36,918 nucleotides of DNA from an uncultured Hyphomicrobiales bacterium (GTDB taxonomy: Bacteria > Pseudomonadota > Alphaproteobacteria > Rhizobiales > Devosiaceae). The stretch's first letter is position 1, and the number at the start of each line of letters is the position of its first letter. The stretch is taken from positions 1-36,918 of the forward strand of contig CAIKKY010000016.1 in NCBI GenBank assembly GCA_903828145.1. Reading direction: 5' to 3'. Both the position numbers and the translations under genes were made by a program. Below, in pieces: positions 31,261 to 36,918 of the stretch. The notes under the pieces were generated by a model, which saw only the letters and a program-made list of their open reading frames with translations, did no database searches and was not told the DNA's origin.

Positions 31261-33429
31261 ATGCGCATGAGATCGACGCTTCTTGCCCTCACCAGCCTTC
31301 TTCTTGCCGGTTCGGCTCTCGCGGCCCCCGTCTTTAACCGGGTGGCCAGCTTCGACGTGGCCCTCAACAGCCCGGACGCCAAGGAAACTTCGGCCGAAAT
31401 CGTGGTCGCGACGGATGATGGCATGATGCTGGTCTATTCCGACAGCCTCAATGGCGGTGTCGGGTTCATCGACATTGCCGATCCCAATAGCCCGAAACCG
31501 GCCGGCTTCATCGCGCTTGGGGGCGAAGTCACGTCCGTCGCTGTCATCGGCAGCAAGGTGTTCGCCGCTGTCGACACGTCGCCGGACTTTGCCTCCCCCT
31601 CGGGCCACCTCGCGGTCATCAACCTCGCGGACAAGTCGGTCGAAACCACCATCGACCTTGGCGGGCAGCCGGATTCCGTGGCGCGCAATGCCGCCGGGAC
31701 CCGGATCGCCGTCGCAGTGGAAAACGAGCGCAATGAAGAGGTCAATGACGGCGACCTGCCGCAGCTGCCCCCGGGCCATGTCGTGCTGCTCGCCGTTGCG
31801 GATGGCGCGATCGATCCTGCCTCGTTCCGCAAGGTCGAGCTGACCGGCCTTGCTGCCACGGCAGGTGAAGACCCGGAACCCGAATACATTGCCTTCAACA
31901 GCAAGGACCAGATTGCCGTTACCCTTCAGGAAAACAACGAGATCGTGCTGATCGATGCCGCGACGGGTGCCGTGACGGCGCATTTCCCGGCCGGTACTGC
32001 CGCTCTCGAGGGGATCGACACCAGGAAGGACGGCATTCTCGATTTCTCGGGCTCGGCCGACGTGCCCCGCGAGCCCGACGCCGTGAAGTGGCTGGATGAC
32101 TCGCGTCTCGTCGTTGCCAATGAAGGCGACTGGAAGGGCGGCAGCCGCGGCTTCACCATCTTCGACACGACCGGTGCCGTGCTGTTCGAGTCGGGCGCCG
32201 CGCTCGAGCACGAGGTAGCTCGGCTCGGCCATTACCCGGAGGCCCGCAACAAGAAGGGCATCGAGCCCGAGACCGTCGAGGCCGCCCGCTTTGGCGACGA
32301 GACCCTGCTCTTTGTTGCAGCGGAACGCTCTTCGACCATTTCCGTCTATCGGGACACCGGGGCCGCGCCGGAATATCTCCAGACCTTGCCCTCGGGCATC
32401 TCGCCGGAAGGCCTTGTTGCCGTCCCGGCGCGCGACCTTGTTGCCTCGGCGAACGAACTCGACTTGCGCGCCGATGGCCTTGCCGGGTCGCATGTCATGA
32501 TCTACGTCCGCGCCGAAGGCGAGGCACACTATCCGCAGATCATCTCGGCGAACGACGAGAACGGTCTGCCGATTGGCTGGGGAGCGCTCTCCGGCGCGGT
32601 GGCCGATCCGGCCACCCCGGGTCGCCTGTTCGCGGTCAACGACAGTGTGTATTCCGGCCAACCGGCAATCTACACAATCGATGCGTCCGTCCACCCGGCG
32701 CAGATCATCGCCAAGCTGCCGGTCCGGCGCGGCAAGGACGCGGCCCAGAAGCTTGATCTTGAGGGCATCACCCTTGATGGCGAGGGCGGCTTCTGGCTGG
32801 CCTCCGAGGGACGCAGCGACCGGCTGGTGCCGCATGCGCTCTTCCATGTGGATGCCGAGGGCAAGATCGTTGAGGAAGTCGCGTTCCCCGAAGAGCTGAA
32901 GGGCCAGGAGGTCCGCTACGGGGCCGAAGGCGTCGCGCTTGTCGGTTCGGGCGATGCGGCCACGCTGTGGGTCGCAATCCAGCGCGAATGGAAGGACGAT
33001 CCCTCAGGTCAGGTGAAGCTCCTCGGCTATAACCTCAAGGAGAAGGCCTGGACGGCGGTGCGCTATCCGCTTGATGCCCCGACCGGCGACGGCTGGGTCG
33101 GTCTCAGCGAACTCACCCTCTTCGGCGATCACCTCTACCTCGTTGAGCGCGATAACCTGGTCGGCGAGGCCGCGGTGAACAAGAAGGTCTACCGGGTGCC
33201 TGTGGCTGGCCTTGAGGGCGCAGCGGCCCTGGGCGGCGACCTGCCTGTCGTCGAAAAGGAACTCGTTCGCGACCTGCTGCCCGACCTTTCCGCCACAAAC
33301 GGCTATGTCGCCGAGAAGGTGGAAAGCCTCGCCATCGAGGCAGACGGCACCGCCTGGCTGATCACGGACAATGATGGCGTCGTCGATTCGAGCGGCGAGA
33401 CCTTCCTGTGGAGCTTCAAGCTCAACTGA
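31261..33429 (+). CDS. secreted phytase-like esterase with N-terminal beta-propeller domain
   Basis: This 722-residue secreted protein has a Sec signal of about 22 residues (MRMRSTLLALTSLLLAGS to ALA). The N-terminal half (about 25-370) shows propeller-like repeats (GGVGFIDIADP, GHLAVINLAD, NEIVLIDAATG, FTIFDTTG, TISVYRD), as in choice-of-anchor I domains. The C-terminal half (about 420-722) matches the 'esterase-like activity of phytase' domain: GALSGAV, LEGITLDGEGGFWLASEG, YGAEGVAL and VESLAIEADGTAWLITDNDG. ATG 31261 follows AAAGG and fits the signal peptide better than a start 30 bp earlier. A phosphatase role in the periplasm or outside would fit the island, but catalysis in this family is poorly established. 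Confidence 0.82.
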   Translation: MRMRSTLLALTSLLLAGSALAAPVFNRVASFDVALNSPDAKETSAEIVVATDDGMMLVYSDSLNGGVGFIDIADPNSPKPAGFIALGGEVTSVAVIGSKVFAAVDTSPDFASPSGHLAVINLADKSVETTIDLGGQPDSVARNAAGTRIAVAVENERNEEVNDGDLPQLPPGHVVLLAVADGAIDPASFRKVELTGLAATAGEDPEPEYIAFNSKDQIAVTLQENNEIVLIDAATGAVTAHFPAGTAALEGIDTRKDGILDFSGSADVPREPDAVKWLDDSRLVVANEGDWKGGSRGFTIFDTTGAVLFESGAALEHEVARLGHYPEARNKKGIEPETVEAARFGDETLLFVAAERSSTISVYRDTGAAPEYLQTLPSGISPEGLVAVPARDLVASANELDLRADGLAGSHVMIYVRAEGEAHYPQIISANDENGLPIGWGALSGAVADPATPGRLFAVNDSVYSGQPAIYTIDASVHPAQIIAKLPVRRGKDAAQKLDLEGITLDGEGGFWLASEGRSDRLVPHALFHVDAEGKIVEEVAFPEELKGQEVRYGAEGVALVGSGDAATLWVAIQREWKDDPSGQVKLLGYNLKEKAWTAVRYPLDAPTGDGWVGLSELTLFGDHLYLVERDNLVGEAAVNKKVYRVPVAGLEGAAALGGDLPVVEKELVRDLLPDLSATNGYVAEKVESLAIEADGTAWLITDNDGVVDSSGETFLWSFKLN

Positions 33430-33437
33430 TCGCTGCC

Positions 33438-33474
33438 GCCTGCGCCCCGGAGCCAGTGGGACCGGGGCGCAGGC
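33438..33474 (+). terminator. long GC-rich hairpin after the phytase-like gene
   Basis: GCCTGCGCCCCGG (33438-33450) pairs perfectly over 13 bp with CCGGGGCGCAGGC (33462-33474). It starts 9 bp after the stop codon and separates the phosphorus island from the ars operon. No T-run follows. Confidence 0.65.
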
Positions 33475-33536
33475 TGACATTCCGCGGGGCGCGTTTCGCC
33501 GGGCCTTGCGGGTCCCGTTGTTTCCATATATCCAGA

Positions 33537-33550
33537 ATCATCGAAATGAT
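33537..33550. promoter_or_regulatory. candidate ArsR operator
   Basis: ATCAT (33537-33541) and ATGAT (33546-33550) form an inverted repeat around CGAA, next to the AT-rich stretch CATATATCC. It lies 11 bp before the arsR start at 33561, the usual place for ArsR autorepression. The match is short. Confidence 0.45.
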
Positions 33551-33560
33551 GGAGGCGGAG

Positions 33561-33932
33561 ATGGAGACTGCGGAGGCCGTTTCAATCCTCACAGCCCTTG
33601 GCCAGAACACCCGGCTCGATACCTTCCGCGCGCTTGTTGCGCATGAACCCGAAGGATTGGCCGCAGGCGAAATTGCCCGGCTGTCGGGCGTGCCGCAGAA
33701 CACGATGTCGGCTCATCTGGCGGCGCTTGCGCGTGCCGGGCTCGTCCGCGGCGAGCGCCAAAGCCGCTCCATCATCTATCGCGCCAATCTCGAAACGGTT
33801 CGCGCCCTGACACTCTATCTCATTCGCGATTGCTGCGGCGGTGCCCCGGAACTGTGCACCCCCATCGTCGCGGAACTCGCCCCCCGATGCGAAACGACTG
33901 GCCCCGCCAAGGAGGAAGACTGTGGCTGCTGA
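33561..33932 (+). CDS. arsR: arsenic-responsive ArsR repressor
   Basis: This 123-residue ArsR/SmtB-family winged-helix repressor has its recognition helix at VPQNTMSAHLAALARAGLV and wing at GERQSRSIIYR. Cysteines C91-C92 and C99 (DCCGGAPELC) resemble the C-terminal As(III) site of ArsR proteins with a vicinal cysteine pair plus a third cysteine, and a CGC ends the chain. ATG 33561 is chosen because GGAGG lies 5 bp before it; two ATGs 12-15 bp upstream overlap the ribosome-binding site. As(III) binding would release DNA and induce the downstream genes, which overlap or abut. Confidence 0.92.
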   Translation: METAEAVSILTALGQNTRLDTFRALVAHEPEGLAAGEIARLSGVPQNTMSAHLAALARAGLVRGERQSRSIIYRANLETVRALTLYLIRDCCGGAPELCTPIVAELAPRCETTGPAKEEDCGC

Positions 33933-34452
33933 CCGTGTGTTCAACGTTCTGTTCCTGTGCACGGGCAACTCCGCCCGATCCATTCTGGGCGAGGCCCTGC
34001 TGAACCATCTCGGCAATGGCCACTTCCGGGCCTTTTCGGCGGGCTCCCGTCCCAAGGGCGAGGTCCATCCCCTGGCGCTTGCCGCCCTCGCCGACGCGGG
34101 CATCGGCACTTCCGGCCTCAGGTCCAAGGGCTGGGAGGAGTTTGCAGGCCCGGGGGCGCCGTCGATGGATTTCATTTTCACCGTCTGCGACAGCGCGGCC
34201 GGCGAGGCCTGCCCGATCTGGCCCGGTCACCCCGCAAGCGCGCATTGGGGCATTGAGGACCCCGCCGCTGTCACCGGCAGCGCGTTCCAGCAGCGCGCGG
34301 CCTTCGACGAGGCGCTGGAGCACCTGCGGAACCGCATTCTTGCCTTTTCGAGCCTGCCGCTGGACCGGCTCGATGCCATCTCCCTTGCCGCAAAACTGCG
34401 GGCCATCGGTCAGTTGCCCGGGGCCTCCGCCAAAGCCTCGCGGGGCAGCTGA
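33922..34452 (+). CDS. arsC: arsenate reductase, low-molecular-weight phosphatase type
   Basis: This 176-residue protein has the Cx5R P-loop C13-TGNSA-R19 and the acidic DPAAV segment near GIEDP, as in thioredoxin-coupled ArsC and related phosphatases. FTVCDSAAGEACPIWPG provides additional cysteines for electron relay. It reduces arsenate to arsenite. The GTG at 33922 follows GGAGG and overlaps the arsR end by 11 bp; a longer in-frame upstream start lies within arsR and is unlikely. The final 40 residues are an extension beyond the core. It is mechanistically unrelated to the glutaredoxin-type ArsC two genes on. Confidence 0.88.
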   Translation: MAADRVFNVLFLCTGNSARSILGEALLNHLGNGHFRAFSAGSRPKGEVHPLALAALADAGIGTSGLRSKGWEEFAGPGAPSMDFIFTVCDSAAGEACPIWPGHPASAHWGIEDPAAVTGSAFQQRAAFDEALEHLRNRILAFSSLPLDRLDAISLAAKLRAIGQLPGASAKASRGS

Positions 34453-35129
34453 TGCGTCCTCTTCCGCTGTCCCGGGCGCTTGCGGCCGAAGCGCTCGGCA
34501 CTCTCCTTCTCGTCGCGACGGTGGTGGGATCGGGGATCATGGCCGAGCGCCTGACCGCCGATATCGCCCTTCAGCTGCTCGCCAACGCCCTCGCGACGGT
34601 TGCCATGCTGCTGGTGCTGATCTCGCTGTTCGGGCCGGTCTCCGGTGCGCATTTCAATCCGGCGGTCAGCCTGGTGATGACCCTGCGCCGCGGCCTGCCC
34701 GTGTCTGCTCTTGGTGTCTATGTGGCCGCACAGGTCGCGGGCGGCATCCTCGGCACCGTTCTGGCCCATGCCATGTTTGGCCTGCCGCTCATTGAATTTG
34801 CCGGTCCCAGCCGTATGGGGGCGGGGCAGTGGCTGGCAGAATTCGTCGCCACGTTCGGCTTGGTCCTCACCATTCTCGTCGGCCAGGTCTCCCGGCCTGC
34901 CGCGCTTCCTGCTCTCGTTGCCGCCTATATTGGCGCTGCCTACTGGTTTACAGCGTCCACCAGCTTTGCCAATCCGGCCATCACGATTGCCCGGGCCTTC
35001 ACGGCGAGCTTCTCAGGGATCGCGCCCGCCAGTGTTGCTGGGTTCGTCCTCGCGCAGCTGGCGGGTGCCGGAGCGGCGCTGGTCCTTGCCCAATGGCTGT
35101 TGGCCGCCCCGAAAAAGGAAAAGACATGA
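34452..35129 (+). CDS. aqpS: AqpS-type aquaglyceroporin for arsenite
   Basis: This 225-residue MIP-family channel has two NPA boxes: N69-P-A in GAHFNPAVS and N174-P-A in FANPAIT. Six hydrophobic segments fit the aquaporin fold. The second box is followed by ITIAR instead of the common RSFGP, as in AqpS of rhizobial ars operons. AqpS lets arsenite made inside by ArsC leave the cell down its gradient, replacing ArsB or Acr3, neither of which is present here. It overlaps both neighbours (TGATG and ATGA). Confidence 0.92.
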   Translation: MRPLPLSRALAAEALGTLLLVATVVGSGIMAERLTADIALQLLANALATVAMLLVLISLFGPVSGAHFNPAVSLVMTLRRGLPVSALGVYVAAQVAGGILGTVLAHAMFGLPLIEFAGPSRMGAGQWLAEFVATFGLVLTILVGQVSRPAALPALVAAYIGAAYWFTASTSFANPAITIARAFTASFSGIAPASVAGFVLAQLAGAGAALVLAQWLLAAPKKEKT

Positions 35130-35551
35130 GCACCTTCATCTATCACAACCCCGATTGCGGCACGTCCCGCAACACGCTCGCCATGATCCGCCAGAGCGGG
35201 GCTGATCCGGTGGTGATCGAGTATCTCAGAACCCCGCCCACCCGGCAGCAGGTGATGCGGCTGGTGAGTGACGCCGGGCTGACGCTACGCGAGGCCCTGC
35301 GCCAGAAAGACACGCCCTACGAGGCACTAGGACTTGGCAATCCCGCCCTTTCCGACACTGACCTGCTCGATGCCATCGCCGCCCATCCGGTGCTGCTCAA
35401 CCGCCCCTTTGTCGTCACCCCGCGCGGTGTGCGGCTCTGCCGCCCGTCCGAGCTGGTGTTTGACATCCTGCTCAACCCGGATATCGGCCCCTTTACCAAG
35501 GAAGATGGTGAGGTGGTGATCGATGCCGCTGGCCGCCGGGTGCGTCCGTGA
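35126..35551 (+). CDS. arsC: arsenate reductase ArsC, glutaredoxin type
   Basis: This 141-residue ArsC resembles the E. coli plasmid enzyme. Active-site C11 sits in NPDCGTSRNTL, YLRTPPTR follows, and the arginine-bearing RPFVVTPRGVRLCRPSE segment provides the arsenate-binding arginines. It reduces arsenate using glutathione and glutaredoxin. It overlaps aqpS by 4 bp and the next gene by 4 bp. The operon thus has two unrelated arsenate reductases. Confidence 0.95.
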   Translation: MSTFIYHNPDCGTSRNTLAMIRQSGADPVVIEYLRTPPTRQQVMRLVSDAGLTLREALRQKDTPYEALGLGNPALSDTDLLDAIAAHPVLLNRPFVVTPRGVRLCRPSELVFDILLNPDIGPFTKEDGEVVIDAAGRRVRP

Positions 35552-35982
35552 GCCCCGCCGCTGCTTCCGGCGACGTCCGGCACGGCCAGTGCCATTGCGG
35601 GGCCGTACGCTTTGAGGTGACGCTGGCCGATGGCTTCGCCTCCGTGCGGCGTTGCGACTGCTCGTATTGCCGTATGCGCGGTGCGGTGGTCGTCCTGGTG
35701 CCCAAGGGCGGCATTAAGGTAGTCGAGGGCGCGGAGCTTCTCACCAGCTACCGGTTTCATACCCGCACCGCCGAGCACTTTTTCTGTTCGCTCTGCGGCA
35801 TCTACACCCACCACCAGCGCCGCTCCACCCCCGATGCCTTTGCCGTGAATGTCGCCTGCCTCGAGGGTATCAGCCCGTTCGATTTCGCCGAAGTGCCGGT
35901 GGTGGTCGGGGCGCAACATCCTGCCGACTCAGGTGAACAGCCTCGAGTAGCAGGAAGATTACTGTTTCACACCACGTTTTAG
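35548..35982 (+). CDS. GFA/CENP-V family protein with altered C-terminus
   Basis: This 144-residue zinc-binding protein of the glutathione-dependent formaldehyde-activating (GFA) family has zinc cysteines in GQCHCGAV, RRCDCSYC and FFCSLCGIYTHH. The family-like part ends at HPAD (residues 124-127). The following 17 residues (128-144, ending LFHTTF) do not look like the family and run into AT-richer DNA next to a recombinase gene. The start is a GTG overlapping the arsC stop. The core looks functional, and the tail is probably read from inserted DNA. Its link with arsenic detoxification is unclear. Confidence 0.85.
   Translation: MSPAAASGDVRHGQCHCGAVRFEVTLADGFASVRRCDCSYCRMRGAVVVLVPKGGIKVVEGAELLTSYRFHTRTAEHFFCSLCGIYTHHQRRSTPDAFAVNVACLEGISPFDFAEVPVVVGAQHPADSGEQPRVAGRLLFHTTF
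35927..35934 (+). repeat. 8-bp copy of a direct repeat flanking the island (right)
   Basis: ACTCAGGT lies at the point where the GFA reading frame stops resembling its family (codons 127-129). The same 8-mer in the same orientation is at 605-612. The 48 bp from the GFA stop to the recombinase stop hold no gene and probably contain the element end. Confidence 0.25.
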
Positions 35983-36029
35983 TAACACGTACTGGTTTAC
36001 CCGCTGCGCTCGAAATCAAAAACGCCAGA

Positions 36030-36918
36030 CTAATATCGTGCTTGTATTTCAATTGTATACGAGTTCGCTCTTTCATTCTGACTGGCGCGCCATTTCCGTA
36101 CAAAACTACTAACTCCTGCTGGTGCGCTCGATTCGCTGGTGACCGCGGCCGCTAACGCGACTTGGGAACCGATGATCCGGACTTTATGATCATCGACCTC
36201 GATTGATCCGATGACGGAGGCAAGCCAGGCCTTGCGGGCTTGAGTGTCGCCATTGGCAAGTTTCTGGCGCATAGCGATTGAAAAGGCCTCGACCATTTCC
36301 GGGGTAGGCGCGGTTGAGGTCGTGGACCGAGCCTGCAGCCGGCTCAATGCCTCCCGGGCGACATCCCGCTCGGACTTTTGCGCTTGAATGCGACCCTTGA
36401 GATCGGCATCAAGTTCAGCCACGCCTTCTTCGATGGCGGCGTAGAGACGCTTAAGCCGAGAGTCCTTGTCTGTGATCTCGCGCTCAAGGGCGGCACGACG
36501 GGTAGCCACCTCAGTATCCTCATTGGCCCGCTTCGCCATCAGGCCAGACAGAATCTCGGTGACCCGTTCCGGCGCCAGCAGACGGTCGGCGACATTCTCA
36601 AGCACCAGCGTGTCGAGCTTCTGCATCGGAATATGCCGCCCCTTGCACACGGAGGTGCCCTTCTGAGCGCAGCCGGCGCAGGTGTAATGGTTGTAAGGCC
36701 TACCGCGGCGCACCGTGCCGGTGCGCGTCATGCCCGCTCCGCAGGAGGCGCATCTGGCAAGGCCTGTGAGCAGTGTAGGCCCGTTCACCACGCGCGGCGG
36801 CGTTACCCGCGGGTTATTGGCCTTGAGCCGCTGTTGAACGGCTTCGAAGAGATCAACCGGGATGATGGTCGGGATCGCGATAGTGATGACGCTATCGGGA
36901 TCATGAGTTTCCCCGGTA
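36030..36918 (-). CDS. serine recombinase, C-terminal part (N-terminus outside window)
   Basis: The frame is open from the window edge (THDPDSVITIAIPTIIP onwards) to the stop at 36030, about 295 residues. It contains the end of the recombinase DNA-binding domain (LFEAVQQRLKANN), a zinc beta-ribbon (CASCGAGM, CAGC and VCKG; about residues 57-95) and a long charged coiled coil (about 130-210). This is the layout of large serine recombinases, which catalyse site-specific integration and excision. The catalytic serine domain lies beyond the right edge. The gene points towards the GFA gene, 48 bp beyond its stop, so an attachment site is expected in 35925-36030. Confidence 0.9.
   Translation of the reverse strand, partial: TGETHDPDSVITIAIPTIIPVDLFEAVQQRLKANNPRVTPPRVVNGPTLLTGLARCASCGAGMTRTGTVRRGRPYNHYTCAGCAQKGTSVCKGRHIPMQKLDTLVLENVADRLLAPERVTEILSGLMAKRANEDTEVATRRAALEREITDKDSRLKRLYAAIEEGVAELDADLKGRIQAQKSERDVAREALSRLQARSTTSTAPTPEMVEAFSIAMRQKLANGDTQARKAWLASVIGSIEVDDHKVRIIGSQVALAAAVTSESSAPAGVSSFVRKWRASQNERANSYTIEIQARY

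Noticed and set aside
30949-32847. 632-codon open frame antisense to pstS and the phytase-like gene
   Set aside because: It crosses a strong terminator and two well-supported genes and has no recognisable domain.
1-36918. CRISPR arrays, tRNA, rRNA, riboswitches and toxin-antitoxin pairs
   Set aside because: I looked for regularly spaced repeats, cloverleaf-like sequence and paired small genes and saw none I could support.

Overview
The window is GC-rich DNA with tightly overlapping genes, consistent with an alphaproteobacterium. Its gene types (split phnE1/phnE2, the DUF1045-phnM-phnN block, an aquaglyceroporin-type ars operon, PotB/PotC-like importers) fit Hyphomicrobiales (Rhizobiales), perhaps Devosiaceae. 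The family placement is an inference from gene content, not a measurement. I saw no rRNA, tRNA or CRISPR array.

Most of the window (about 1.8-33.4 kb) is one phosphorus-scavenging island. From left to right: a chromate transporter gene (chrA) and an inositol-monophosphatase-type gene; a leftward operon with a Tat-like binding protein, two permeases, an ATPase and a glycerophosphodiesterase; ppk2 and a CorA/ZntB-like channel; a second leftward ABC importer; a PhoB-like response regulator and an unknown 89-residue protein; a leftward DUF1045-phnM-phnN operon; a divergent rightward operon (TIM-barrel protein-phnGHIJKL-hexapeptide acetyltransferase); a rightward phnC-phnD-phnE1-phnE2-phnM2 operon followed by a ugpQ-like gene; a stand-alone pstS; and a secreted phytase-like protein.

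The strongest regulatory signal is a set of tandem 7-bp half-sites resembling CTGTCAY, repeated every 11 bp, which is the layout of PhoB binding sites. Four-unit arrays of exactly 40 bp lie upstream of transporter operon 1, transporter operon 2, the phoB-like gene, the TIM-barrel/phn operon and pstS. A three-unit array lies before phnC, and two-unit versions lie before ppk2 and the DUF1045 operon. The region therefore reads as a self-contained Pho regulon that takes up phosphonates, phosphodiesters and phosphate, breaks C-P bonds with C-P lyase, and links to polyphosphate. No phnP is present. The DUF1045 2H-phosphoesterase and the TIM-barrel protein are candidates for filling that step or a neighbouring one.

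The right part (33.5-35.9 kb) is a compact arsenic operon: arsR, a low-molecular-weight-phosphatase-type arsenate reductase, an AqpS-type channel, a glutaredoxin-type ArsC and a GFA-family protein. Both ends touch mobile DNA: a possible integrase start plus an excisionase-like gene on the left, and a serine recombinase missing its N-terminus on the right. The GFA gene has a foreign-looking tail next to the recombinase, and an 8-bp direct repeat lies at both presumed junctions.
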